Source: Nitrososphaerota archaeon (GTDB taxonomy: Archaea > Thermoproteota > Nitrososphaeria > Nitrososphaerales > Nitrosopumilaceae). From it: DNA of 64,000 nucleotides. The notes beneath the pieces were generated by a model, which was not told the origin of the DNA, searched no databases, and was given only the letters and a program-made list of their open reading frames with translations. The position numbers and the translations under genes were made by a program. Within the stretch, counting starts at the first letter, position 1. Every line of letters starts with the position of its first letter. Below are positions 37,484-47,044 of this stretch, one piece after another. The stretch spans positions 1 to 64,000 of the forward strand of contig JAJPKL010000038.1 in assembly GCA_021323705.1 (NCBI GenBank), written 5' to 3'.

Positions 37484-38397
37484 AGCTAAAAACAAAGGAC
37501 CTCCTAACACTAAACGAACTTGAGAAAACTGAACTCTCTAGAATAATAGATGACGCAATAAAGATGAAAAAAGATCTAAAGAAAGGAATCTCAAAACCTC
37601 TTCTCAAAAACAAAACGCTTGCAATGATATTTCAAAAGCCATCAACTAGGACACGGGTAAGCTTTGAAGCCGGAATGTTTCATCTTGGAGGGCATGCCTT
37701 GAACCTTTCTGCAGACGAGTTACAGCTAAAAAGGGGAGAAACCATAGAAGACACGGCAAAGACACTTTCACGATATGTAGACTTGATAATGGCAAGGGTT
37801 TATTCCCATGAAGAAGTAGAACTACTTGCAAAAAATTCACCCATTCCTGTAATCAACGGACTTTCTGATTCTTTTCACCCCTGCCAGATATTGGCAGATC
37901 TTATGACAGTCAAAGAACAGAAGAAAAAGCTGGCAGGACTTAAACTAGCATGGATTGGCGATGGCAACAACGTCTGTAATTCGATGGTATACGGATGTGC
38001 AAAAACCGGCATAAACATTAGCATAGCAACCCCAAAAGGGTACGAACCAAACCACGATGTGATAAAAGAATCTAGCAAGCTAACCGATGTGAAATTATCA
38101 AACAGTCCAGAAACTGCCGTAAAGGATGCAGATGTTGTAGTTACAGACACTTTTGTTTCTATACATCACCAAACAACCGATAGAACAAATGATTTCCTTC
38201 CACATTTCCAGGTCAACTCATCTCTTATGAAAAAAGCCGACCACTCGGCAATTTTCATGCACTGTCTTCCTGCTAAAAGAGGACAAGAGGTTACAAGTGA
38301 AGTCATTGACGGTCCGCAGTCAGTAGTCTGGGATGAAGCTGAAAACAGACTCCATGCTCAAAAGGCTCTTATGGTGGCATTGCTGCGACGAGTCTAA
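37480..38397 (+). CDS. argF: Ornithine carbamoyltransferase
   Basis: FQKPSTRTRVSFEAGMFHLGG, HPCQILADLMT, MHCLPAKRG. Confidence 0.95.
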   Translation: MKLKTKDLLTLNELEKTELSRIIDDAIKMKKDLKKGISKPLLKNKTLAMIFQKPSTRTRVSFEAGMFHLGGHALNLSADELQLKRGETIEDTAKTLSRYVDLIMARVYSHEEVELLAKNSPIPVINGLSDSFHPCQILADLMTVKEQKKKLAGLKLAWIGDGNNVCNSMVYGCAKTGINISIATPKGYEPNHDVIKESSKLTDVKLSNSPETAVKDADVVVTDTFVSIHHQTTDRTNDFLPHFQVNSSLMKKADHSAIFMHCLPAKRGQEVTSEVIDGPQSVVWDEAENRLHAQKALMVALLRRV

Positions 38398-38443
38398 CGT
38401 TTATAAGAGCTTCACCAAAATTTTTTGTAAACAGGTAGTATAG

Positions 38444-38932
38444 ATGGCATATTCGCAAATATTACGCAGGTCTCGAGAAGAAAAAACCAACTATGGTAGA
38501 AGAAGAAATCTTCTCATGGGTAGGCGAGACTTTATCACAGTTCAAATATCAAACGAGAACACACTTGTACAGATCCATAAACCAGAACTAGCTGGAGACA
38601 AAGTACTGTCATCTGCTCATTCCAGATCTCTTTTGAAAAAAGGATGGAAAGGTTCTAGAAAAAGCATTCCTGCTGCTTATCTTACGGGCTATCTTGCAGG
38701 TAAAAAAGCGCTGGCTCAAGGTGTTGACAGTGCAGTTCTTTATGTTGGTACCAGAAGATATACGCAAAGAATCGCAGCGGCATTGAAAGGAATAATAGAT
38801 GCCGGACTAGAGGTACCTGCAGATGAGGAAACTTTTCCTTCTGAAGATAGGATCACTGGAAAACATCTCAAAGTCGCAAATGAGATCGAGAAAGTAAAAT
38901 CCGCAATAGATGGCGAGGTAAAAAGCAAATGA
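38444..38932 (+). CDS. rpl18: Ribosomal protein L18
   Basis: TNYGRRRNLLMGRRDFITVQISN...AAYLTGYLAGKKAL. Confidence 0.94.
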   Translation: MAYSQILRRSREEKTNYGRRRNLLMGRRDFITVQISNENTLVQIHKPELAGDKVLSSAHSRSLLKKGWKGSRKSIPAAYLTGYLAGKKALAQGVDSAVLYVGTRRYTQRIAAALKGIIDAGLEVPADEETFPSEDRITGKHLKVANEIEKVKSAIDGEVKSK

Positions 38933-39558
38933 GCAGATCAGAAACAAGACAAAAATCAAGAGAGCAGGAGGAGGCATGGGTTCCAAGAACCACACTGGGA
39001 AAGCTAGTTGCAACTGAAAAAATTACTTCTATGAAAGAAATCTATGAGAATGGTTATAGGATTCAAGAAGCAGGAATTATCAAAAAATTATTGCCCGGCA
39101 TCAAGACTGAAGTTATTGACGTAGGAATTGTACAAAAACAGACTACAAACGGTGAATACACTAGATTCAAAGCTCTAGTGGCAGCAGGCGATGAAAACGG
39201 ATGGCTTGGCATCGGGCAAGGAAAATCAAAACAAATGAGAATTGCAATAGAAAAAGCTACCAATCAAGCATATCTTAACGTCAGTCCAGTAAAACTCGGC
39301 TGTGGAAGCTGGGAGTGCAAGTGTGATCAACATCACTCTGTACCATTCAAAGTTAGAGGAAGGGGAGGAAGCGTAACTGTCGAGATTATTCCAGGTCCAA
39401 GAGGCCTAGGACTTGTGGCAGGTGGAAACATCAGAAACTTGTTGAAACTGGCAGGTCTAAAAGACGCTTGGACCAAGAGCACCGGTTCTACAAATACAAT
39501 GACATCTACATCAAGGGCAGTCTTGAATTGCTTGAGACAAACATTTAGTCAAGGTTGA
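38929..39558 (+). CDS. rps5: Ribosomal protein S5
   Basis: WVPRTTLGKLV, GLGLVAGGNIRNLLKLAGLKDAWTKSTGSTNT. Confidence 0.95.
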   Translation: MSRSETRQKSREQEEAWVPRTTLGKLVATEKITSMKEIYENGYRIQEAGIIKKLLPGIKTEVIDVGIVQKQTTNGEYTRFKALVAAGDENGWLGIGQGKSKQMRIAIEKATNQAYLNVSPVKLGCGSWECKCDQHHSVPFKVRGRGGSVTVEIIPGPRGLGLVAGGNIRNLLKLAGLKDAWTKSTGSTNTMTSTSRAVLNCLRQTFSQG

Positions 39559-40031
39559 GTGTAATGGGCAAAGCTTTCTTGGTAGTTAGAATGAAAGGAA
39601 CAATCAATGTTCCACACTGGGCAAACACAACACTAGATCTGCTTCATTTAGACAAGAGATTTAGAGCAACCATAGTTCCAGAACGCGACAACACAAAGGG
39701 AATGCTAGACAAGATTAAGCACTATGTTTCATGGCAAGAAATTGACGTTCCAACTGCAAAGGAACTTTTGGAGAAGAAGGCAAGAAAAGAGGGTTATAGG
39801 AAAATTACCTCTGAAGACATTACAAAGCTTGGATTTAAAACAACTGACGACTTGGCAAAATCTATAGCAGAAGGGGCAGTTGCATTGTCAAAATTAAAAC
39901 CGCTCAAACCATGGTTTGCCCTGTCTCCTCCAAGACACGGCTTTAAGCGAAGCACCAAGAAGATGTACGGTGAGGGAGGAATACTGGGAAACCACAAAGA
40001 ACTGCTTGCACAAGTGAGGTTAATGATGTAA
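39555..40031 (+). CDS. rpl30: Ribosomal protein L30 (L7)
   Basis: VVRMKGTINVPHWANTTLDLLHLDKRFRATIVPERDNTKGMLDKIKHYVSW. Confidence 0.93.
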   Translation: MSVMGKAFLVVRMKGTINVPHWANTTLDLLHLDKRFRATIVPERDNTKGMLDKIKHYVSWQEIDVPTAKELLEKKARKEGYRKITSEDITKLGFKTTDDLAKSIAEGAVALSKLKPLKPWFALSPPRHGFKRSTKKMYGEGGILGNHKELLAQVRLMM

Positions 40032-40032
40032 G

Positions 40033-40455
40033 ATGGCCACAAGACTGCGAAAGACAAGAAAATACAGGGGAGGAAGAAACCATGGCTGGGGACAAATAGG
40101 ACAACACCGAGCAAGTGGCCACAAGGGCGGACTTGGAAAGTCTGGCATGCATAAACATCATTTTATCAGAATGCTTCTAACAGATCCAAAACATTTTGGT
40201 CATGATTCTACTCACCCGCCACATCCAAACCTAGTAAGAAAATGGGCAAGTGTGCGAGATCTAGATGACATCTATGCAAAACATGGAAAGCAAGAAGGCG
40301 GAAAAAAGGTTATAGATCTCTCAGAACTTGGCTATGACAAGTTGTTAGGAGGAGGACAAACAAAGAATGCTTACGTTGTAAAAGTAGAGCGATTTTCTGC
40401 TGCTGCAGAAGAAAAACTTAAAAAATCTGGTGGCGAGGTGCTCGCAGCAGCATGA
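40033..40455 (+). CDS. rpl15: Ribosomal protein L15
   Basis: RLRKTRKYRGGRNHGWGQIGQHRASGHKGGLGKSGMHKH. Confidence 0.95.
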   Translation: MATRLRKTRKYRGGRNHGWGQIGQHRASGHKGGLGKSGMHKHHFIRMLLTDPKHFGHDSTHPPHPNLVRKWASVRDLDDIYAKHGKQEGGKKVIDLSELGYDKLLGGGQTKNAYVVKVERFSAAAEEKLKKSGGEVLAAA

Positions 40456-41885
40456 GTGAAGAAGGAACATCTACCGGTTTTCTCAGAACAATAATTTCAA
40501 AGGCAGAAACTTACATTCCACAGGTGCCCAAGCCCAAGAAAAAGATTCCACTGCATATCCGACTGATATGGTGTGGAGTGGCCCTTTTCATATACATGAT
40601 TATGGGGCAGACACCCCTTTATGGCGCATCAACTCCTGCCTTTGACTTTCTTGCATTTGCAAGAGTAATCTTTGCCTCCCAACAAGGTACGCTAGTAGAA
40701 CTTGGTATAGGGCCTATAGTAACGGCTGGACTTTTGATGCAGCTCTTGAAGGGTTCTGAAATATTTCATTTGGATTTCAAAAAGCCAGAGGATAGAGAAC
40801 TCTATCAAACGGCTACAAAGATTGTAACATACATTGTAATCATTGCAGAATCTTCGTTATATGGAATGGCTGTGTATGGACCAAGGCTTCCAAATCACGA
40901 AGCAGCCCTTATCCTAATTGGCCAACTAATTGGCGCGTCAGTGATTATCATGTTACTTGATGAACTGGTTCAGAAAGGATGGGGAATAGGAAGCGGAATC
41001 AGTTTGTTCATTGCTGCAGGTGTTGCCCAGCAGGTTGTTTGGGCATTGATAAGTCCAATTCCTGCAGGAGATGGCGGACCGGTTGGAGTTATTGCAAATA
41101 TTATCTATGCATTTTTGCATAATGACTTTAGTAACCTGATGTTTAGGGCAAACCAGATACCCAGCGTCTTTGGCCTACTCATTACGGCAGGTGTACTGTT
41201 AATCTTGGTATACACTCAGGGAATCAAGGTAGAGATTCCTATCGTATCAACAAAATACCGAGGATTTTCTGCAGTGTATCCAATCAAGCTGATGTACGTT
41301 TCAAACATCCCTGTAATCTTGGCATCTGCACTAACTGCCAATGCTGTGTTTGTCGGCCAAATACTGTGGGCAAACTTTAACCCACGGAATGCAAATCCTC
41401 TTATGAATTTCCTAGGTATGTTTGACCCGACCTCACCATCCACCCCGACTGGTGGTCTGCTTTATTATGTTACAGCGCCGCGTGGCCTTGATATTGTTGC
41501 ACTAGATCCTTTCCGTGCCGTTGCCTACATCTTATTCATGGTAGGAATAGTGGTTCTATTTGGAAGACTCTGGATTGAGCTTGGAGGACTGTCTGCCAAA
41601 AGTGCTGCAAAGAACCTTCTTGATGCGGAGGTGCAGATACCAGGTTTTAGGCGTTCTAACCAGCCTGTAGAAAACCTACTGCAGAAATACATTCCATCTG
41701 TTACAATAATTGGTTCTATTATTCTTGGACTATTAGCTGGGTGTTCAGACGTTTTGGGAACCTTTGGCTCAGGGACAGGAATGTTGCTCACAGTTGACAT
41801 CTTGATTAACTACTACAACCTCCTTGTAAGAGAAAGAGTAGAAGAAGTAATGCCTGCCTTGGGTGCTCTACTTGGCAGAAAGTAA
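40452..41885 (+). CDS. secY: Preprotein translocase subunit SecY
   Basis: Multi-TM; PLYGASTPAFDFLAFARVIFA, WGIGSGISLFIAAGVAQQ; synteny. Confidence 0.96.
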   Translation: MSEEGTSTGFLRTIISKAETYIPQVPKPKKKIPLHIRLIWCGVALFIYMIMGQTPLYGASTPAFDFLAFARVIFASQQGTLVELGIGPIVTAGLLMQLLKGSEIFHLDFKKPEDRELYQTATKIVTYIVIIAESSLYGMAVYGPRLPNHEAALILIGQLIGASVIIMLLDELVQKGWGIGSGISLFIAAGVAQQVVWALISPIPAGDGGPVGVIANIIYAFLHNDFSNLMFRANQIPSVFGLLITAGVLLILVYTQGIKVEIPIVSTKYRGFSAVYPIKLMYVSNIPVILASALTANAVFVGQILWANFNPRNANPLMNFLGMFDPTSPSTPTGGLLYYVTAPRGLDIVALDPFRAVAYILFMVGIVVLFGRLWIELGGLSAKSAAKNLLDAEVQIPGFRRSNQPVENLLQKYIPSVTIIGSIILGLLAGCSDVLGTFGSGTGMLLTVDILINYYNLLVRERVEEVMPALGALLGRK

Positions 41886-42477
41886 GCGAGTAATAATTGT
41901 CGGAATTCCAGGGGTTGGAAAAACCACTGTAGTCTCTAAGGTTGTTGAGATCTTAAAAGCAAAAAACATCAGTGTCAGCGTATCTATATTTGGCACTGTC
42001 ATGTTTGATGAAGCAAAAAAGACCAAAGGAATCCAAAACAGAGATGATTTACGCAAATTGACGGTAAAAGAACAAAAGGACCTTCAGTCAATGGCAGCAA
42101 GAAAAATTGCTTCAATAACAGACGAAGCCGTAATCGTAGACACACATGCCTTCATTTCTACAAAAGAGGGATTCTATCCGGGCTTGCCGCATAATGTCTT
42201 GGAAATTCTCATGCCTGATAGCTTTATCATGATAACTGCTAGACCTGAAGAGATTTACAATCGAAGAATGAAAGACACTACAAGAAACAGAGACATTGTA
42301 TCAATTGATGCAATCAAGAAGGAACTTGATGTCACAAGCGCTATGCTGTCTACTTGTTCCATACTGTGTGGTTCTCCAATAAAGATGGTTCTCAATACAG
42401 AAGGAAAGATTGAGGAAGCAGCAAAAGGAATTGTAAGTGCAATGGGGTTTAACAATGGAACCAATCATAGTTTCTGA
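41863..42477 (+). CDS. adkA: Adenylate kinase (archaeal AdkA type)
   Basis: RVIIVGIPGVGKTTVVSKVVEIL...VDTHAFISTKEGFYPGLPHNVLEILMPDSFIMI; true start probably near 41875. Confidence 0.9.
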   Translation: MLYLAESKRVIIVGIPGVGKTTVVSKVVEILKAKNISVSVSIFGTVMFDEAKKTKGIQNRDDLRKLTVKEQKDLQSMAARKIASITDEAVIVDTHAFISTKEGFYPGLPHNVLEILMPDSFIMITARPEEIYNRRMKDTTRNRDIVSIDAIKKELDVTSAMLSTCSILCGSPIKMVLNTEGKIEEAAKGIVSAMGFNNGTNHSF

Positions 42478-42542
42478 CCTCTTGTCTGTCTCTAATGGTA
42501 CAATTGCAAGACTTTCAAAGACTATAATGGAAGCAAGCTAAA

Positions 42543-43127
42543 TTGCTTAGATCAGTAATAATATCAGGTCCTCCAGCCATAGGAAAGACTACCATTGCAA
42601 AGGGGCTTGCAAAGGAATTTGGCTTGAAATATCTCAGCGGAGGAGATGTGCTCAAAGAGCTGGCAAAAGAGGAGGGGTTTAGTACTGAGAGGGATGATTT
42701 TTGGGATACTGAGGCAGGAATGAAGTTTCTAAACATGAGAAAAGGAAACCCGGAATTTGATAAAATAGTAGACGAGAAACTAAAGAAAATATTTGTAACT
42801 GAGAATGTGGTGATAACTAGCTATACACTTCCCTGGTTGGTTGACGACGGAATAAAGATATGGCTTGCAGGCTCTCAAGAAAACAGTGCAAAGAGAATGA
42901 CAACAAGGGACAACATCTCGATTGATGACGCATCGGAGATTGTGAAAAAAAGATATGAAGAAAACAAAATGATATACAAAAAATTGTATGGGTTCAATTT
43001 TGGGGACGACTTGACGGTATTTAATGAAATAATAAATACAGACGGGCTGGGTCCAGAACAAGTTCTTGAACGTGCAAAGGAGGTAGTGAAAAATCGATAT
43101 GGTGCTCAAACAACTAGAAAATCTTAG
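42543..43127 (+). CDS. cmk: Cytidylate kinase (archaeal)
   Basis: SVIISGPPAIGKTTIAKGLAKEFGLKYLSGGDVLKELA; TTG start. Confidence 0.9.
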   Translation: MLRSVIISGPPAIGKTTIAKGLAKEFGLKYLSGGDVLKELAKEEGFSTERDDFWDTEAGMKFLNMRKGNPEFDKIVDEKLKKIFVTENVVITSYTLPWLVDDGIKIWLAGSQENSAKRMTTRDNISIDDASEIVKKRYEENKMIYKKLYGFNFGDDLTVFNEIINTDGLGPEQVLERAKEVVKNRYGAQTTRKS

Positions 43128-44097
43128 GGTCATAGACCAAGACATAACAAACGATTTGCATGGTACTTACTATGACAAAAGATCAATTGAACAGCTGCTC
43201 AACTACGGATTCATACTGCTGGATAAGCCAAACGGGCCCACAAGCCATGAAACCGTTGCGTGGGTAAAGAAGATACTAAATGTTCCAAAGGCAGGGCATA
43301 GCGGTACCCTGGACCCACAAGTCTCAGGAGTGCTGCCAATTGGTTTTGGAGAGGCGACCAAGGCGTTGATAATTCTCTTGCTTGGACCAAAGGAATACCA
43401 CTCACTGGGAAGACTGCACTCGCTGCCTTCTAAAGAAAAACTAGATGAAATCATAAAATTATTGACAGGAAAGATTTACCAAAAACCTCCACAAAGATCG
43501 TCGGTATCGCGGCAAACTAGGGTAAGGACCATATATGAAATTGAAATCATAGAACAAAAAGAACGTCTATTACTTGCACGCATTTTATGTGAGTCGGGTA
43601 CCTACATAAGAAAAATTTTCTATGACATGGGAGAGCTTTTGGGACCAGGTGCTACCATGATAGAACTGCGGAGAACACGTGTGGGACAATTCAACGAAGA
43701 TTCTAACCTAGTGAAGATGCATGATTTAGTGGATGCATATGCGCTATGGAAAGAAAAAAATGATGAATCAAAACTGAGAAAAATACTGATGCCAATTGAA
43801 TACTGCCTCAGTGAGATAAAATCAGTTGTCATAAGGGATTCTGCAGTGGATGCACTCTGTCATGGTGCACAGCTTGCAATACCTGGAATACTTGAGATCT
43901 CATACGGTATCAAAAAAGGAGACACGGTGGGTATCTATACTCAAAAAGGCGAAGTTGTGGCCCTTGCCCAAGCCATAATGTCAGAAGATGAGATAATTGA
44001 AAACACCAAAGGATTTGCGTTTCAGATTAAAAGAATCATTATGGCTCCTAACACCTATCCGAAGAGCTGGCGCTCAAAGGCTATTGTTAACAATTAA
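43099..44097 (+). CDS. cbf5: tRNA/rRNA pseudouridine synthase Cbf5/TruB
   Basis: GFILLDKPNGPTSHETVAWVKKIL...GHSGTLDPQVSGVLPIGFGEATK; PUA-like C-terminus. Confidence 0.94.
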   Translation: MVLKQLENLRVIDQDITNDLHGTYYDKRSIEQLLNYGFILLDKPNGPTSHETVAWVKKILNVPKAGHSGTLDPQVSGVLPIGFGEATKALIILLLGPKEYHSLGRLHSLPSKEKLDEIIKLLTGKIYQKPPQRSSVSRQTRVRTIYEIEIIEQKERLLLARILCESGTYIRKIFYDMGELLGPGATMIELRRTRVGQFNEDSNLVKMHDLVDAYALWKEKNDESKLRKILMPIEYCLSEIKSVVIRDSAVDALCHGAQLAIPGILEISYGIKKGDTVGIYTQKGEVVALAQAIMSEDEIIENTKGFAFQIKRIIMAPNTYPKSWRSKAIVNN

Positions 44098-44124
44098 AAA
44101 GGAATCAAATTTACATTTTGAAAG

Positions 44125-44574
44125 TTGATCCCAAAAGGGGCTACCATTTGTTTTGTTATAGGGACAATAGGTGCAGGAATACTTGGCGCCTATTTGTTCC
44201 AAATATCAAGCCAGACGCCAACGTTAGTATATCAAGACGGACCGTCGCTTTCTGTAATACCTGATAAAATCAACTATCGCATGGGCGAACCAGTCCACAT
44301 CAGGATAATCAACTCTGGAACCGTCCCTCTGACATTTTCTGATTCTTCATTTGGGTTAAAGATTCGAGGCTTGGATGGCACCATAATATACTCTCCTGTT
44401 GCTTCCCAAGTGGTATCGACGTTGTCACCACACGAAGAAAAGTTGTTTGTTTGGAATCAAACAAAAACTGATGGAGGTAAAATCTTTGAGGGAAGGTACA
44501 AAATCGAATCCAATACGTCACCTAACGCAGGCAATGTAATAAAAAAATCAATTACGATAAACATCTTCCAGTAA
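44125..44574 (+). CDS. Membrane-anchored protein with BsuPI-like/Ig-fold domain
   Basis: N-terminal TM, then LSVIPDKINYRMGEPVHIRIINSGTVPLTFSDSSFGLKI; TTG start. Confidence 0.65.
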   Translation: MIPKGATICFVIGTIGAGILGAYLFQISSQTPTLVYQDGPSLSVIPDKINYRMGEPVHIRIINSGTVPLTFSDSSFGLKIRGLDGTIIYSPVASQVVSTLSPHEEKLFVWNQTKTDGGKIFEGRYKIESNTSPNAGNVIKKSITINIFQ

Positions 44575-44650
44575 CTTTTGAAATCATGTGGAAAATCAAT
44601 TAACGTAATATATGGTCATTTTTACAACGAGATTGACATGGCGAAATGAT

Positions 44651-44747
44651 GCCGGGGTCGCCTAGCCTGGTAGGGCGCGCGCCTGGAAATGCAAACCATA
44701 AAGCGCGTACTCGCAAGGGTTCGAGAGTTCGAATCTCTCTCCCGGCG
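44651..44747 (+). tRNA. tRNA-Ser (anticodon GGA), with a putative 13-nt intron at 44689-44701
   Basis: GCCGGGG/TCCCGGC acceptor; CGCGC-CTGGAA[intron]A-GCGCG anticodon arm; type II variable arm (ACTC...GGGT); GAGAG-TTCGAAT-CTCTC T-arm. Confidence 0.9.
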
Positions 44748-44924
44748 CCTTTGATCTTACTATTTAAGTTTTGAACGTAATTTTTTCAATTTCAAAAAAT
44801 TCGTTGGGCACTGAACTATTTTTCAAAATCCCTTTGTGGGTTCTAAATCAAACACAAATGTGATTTAATCACTACCGATAAAATCGTACATGATTAAAAA
44901 ATAAAAAAGAAAAGGAATTATTCC

Positions 44925-45458
44925 TTATTTGCTTGGTGTAGTTCCTATGACAACTGGACCTTCTGCTGAACCCATTGCCTTGTAAAACACATCGCCCATA
45001 GGTCCTCCCATACCATGAAACATCACAACTTGTCCTGGCATACCAGAAATTCCATCAGGTGCCTCTGTGTTTGAGAGCACTTGTCCGTTGCCTGCATCAA
45101 CTATGACAAGATGTGTCTTGCCTGTGCTGTCAAGGACCTGGAAGTTGTACACATAGTATCCTTGGTATGGTCCAAGCTGGCCTCCTGTCACTGTACCGCT
45201 CGTTACAGCAGACTGGGCAGTATTTGTAGCATCGATAAACTTTGTCTTGACACTCTGCATCAGAAGCTGGTTTATGTTGACGCTTCCTTGAATTGTAGGT
45301 ATATTGATTGGTTTGCCAAATATGGTCTCGCTACCGTTGGTTGATGCCGAACTGGAGGTGTCTGCGTACACAGATACTGTGGTTCCAATGGCAGCAATCA
45401 TTGCTATACCTAGGACAATTCCAAGCATTGTCTTTTTGTTTGAAATGATTTTATTCAT
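44925..45458 (-). CDS. Secreted/membrane-anchored PepSY-like protein
   Basis: Signal peptide; YQGYYVYNFQVLDSTGKTHLVIVDAGNGQVLSNTEA resembles the PepSY core. Confidence 0.7.
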   Translation of the reverse strand: MNKIISNKKTMLGIVLGIAMIAAIGTTVSVYADTSSSASTNGSETIFGKPINIPTIQGSVNINQLLMQSVKTKFIDATNTAQSAVTSGTVTGGQLGPYQGYYVYNFQVLDSTGKTHLVIVDAGNGQVLSNTEAPDGISGMPGQVVMFHGMGGPMGDVFYKAMGSAEGPVVIGTTPSK

Positions 45459-45522
45459 TGCAAAGGCAATAACTGCAGTAAATCTATAAAATTTTGTTCA
45501 ACCTTGTTAGTTCATAATATTA

Positions 45523-45540
45523 GGTAACATAGTTACCGAG
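45523..45540. promoter_or_regulatory. Operator-like palindrome, copy 1
   Basis: GGTAAC-ATA-GTTACC (45523-45537); 17-mer GTAACATAGTTACCGAG (45524-45540) recurs inverted at 45942-45958. Confidence 0.75.
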
Positions 45541-45650
45541 ATACATAATTAGTTGAAATCTAACTTCTCGTTATGTATTTCACAGTAGGATCATACTCTA
45601 TTCGTAATTGTATAACACAAGACGCAGTATTGGTTTGATGGGGAAATTGT

Positions 45651-45941
45651 TTGTCGCATGAGTACAGAGACAGAATCTTCATAAGAAAAGACATCTTACT
45701 TGCTCTGACAGAAGCAGGAGAACTAAATCAGACATCTCTTCTCTCACGTTGTGGTCTGAACATTGTCGCTCACAAGGATATATTGGAAGATCTGGAAAGG
45801 AAAGGTTTCATAAGTAGAACAGAAGAACCTTGGGGCAGCAAGAAAATAGTAAAGTATAACATAACAGACAAAGGAATTCATGTTTTAAAGAATGTCTTGG
45901 ATCCATACGAAGAACTTTTTCCAAGAAAAAGTAAGGAGTAA
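45651..45941 (+). CDS. Small winged-helix transcriptional regulator
   Basis: IRKDILLALTEAGELNQTSLLSRCGLNIVAHKDILEDLERKGFISRTEEPWGSKKIVKYNITDKGIHVL; TTG start. Confidence 0.82.
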   Translation: MSHEYRDRIFIRKDILLALTEAGELNQTSLLSRCGLNIVAHKDILEDLERKGFISRTEEPWGSKKIVKYNITDKGIHVLKNVLDPYEELFPRKSKE

Positions 45942-45958
45942 CTCGGTAACTATGTTAC
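45942..45958. promoter_or_regulatory. Operator-like palindrome, copy 2 (inverted)
   Basis: CTCGGTAACTATGTTAC, exact reverse complement of 45524-45540. Confidence 0.75.
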
Positions 45959-45985
45959 AGAAGCATTTTAAGACAAACAAAGGGA

Positions 45986-46600
45986 GTGCATGATACCGTG
46001 TCAGAACCTGATAACGAACCGCCACCAAAGGAGAGTGAACGCGAGAGCGTCTTCAAGGTTTTAGATGAGCTTGTTTCACACATGTTCACTTTTAGAAACG
46101 TTGCCATGATGCTAATCATTTCTGCATTTGTCTTGGTCCCAATCTCTCTTGTCATTGCGGTTTTGTTGCTATCTGGTCCATCTTTAGTTCCAGGACCAGA
46201 GGTTCATTTCGTAAGAGTTGGAATGATGAACGGTACTGGACCGATAAATGGTACGGGTTTTAACGCAAGCTACATGCCAGGTCAGGTATTCATTCAGAGA
46301 GCTACTAATATGACAGGCGGAGGCGAAATAGTGTCCATACAGAGGGGACCACCTGATATTATGTACCTTCCACCTGGTCCTCCAAAATTCATGATCTCCG
46401 GTGGTCCATTTCCGCATCAAATTCTTGACATTAGTACCATAATCATTGTATTCATTGTGATCTCGATCGTGTTGTCATCGATATACCTCTTTATAGGCAT
46501 CAAGGAATACAGCTTTTTCTCAAAATGGAACAAGAAATTCCGCAGGTACACGTCCTTGAAGGAAAAAGCCGAAAGGGAGCTTGGTGAGGACAATCCATAG
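45986..46600 (+). CDS. Two-TM membrane protein with extracytoplasmic loop
   Basis: GTG start; hydrophobic segments AMMLIISAFVLVPISLVIAVLLL and ISTIIIVFIVISIVLSSIYLFI. Confidence 0.75.
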   Translation: MHDTVSEPDNEPPPKESERESVFKVLDELVSHMFTFRNVAMMLIISAFVLVPISLVIAVLLLSGPSLVPGPEVHFVRVGMMNGTGPINGTGFNASYMPGQVFIQRATNMTGGGEIVSIQRGPPDIMYLPPGPPKFMISGGPFPHQILDISTIIIVFIVISIVLSSIYLFIGIKEYSFFSKWNKKFRRYTSLKEKAERELGEDNP

Positions 46601-46690
46601 AAAAAAAAGACATCGATGATACAAGAATTTGTATACAACTCGTAAAGATTGACCCAAGTGATATTATTCAAGACAAATCTTTTCATTTTA

Positions 46691-47044
46691 TTAATTTGAA
46701 ATTGCTGGCAAATATTCTACCGTAGCATTGGCAAAGCCAGTAATTTTGGAATTGTAACTTGATACACTACAGCTTCCCATACCAAAGAATACAGGTATAT
46801 CTTGCGAAGATATTTGAGAAGAGTTTAGGCCAACTGCAATATCCATGTCACTTGGACAGGTAAGTGGTATGGAGTAGATTCCTTTTGCATCATGTGGTGC
46901 TGTGAGGGCATAAACAACCGGATAGTTTTCCCCTGCATTGTGAGGAATGGAGGGAGGAACAACAGAGACCCCTAGGCTAACATTCATGAACTTTCTGGGA
47001 TATCCTAGAAAGGTTCCAGATGCAAGGACTGTCTGGTATTTCAA
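46691..47044 (-). pseudogene. 3' part of a secreted/surface protein gene whose 5' end runs into a transposase remnant
   Basis: PPSIPHNAGENYPVVYALTAPHDAKGIYSIPLTCPSDMDIAVGLNSSQIS...; N-terminal about 15 codons overlap antisense to the IS remnant, no signal peptide. Confidence 0.5.
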
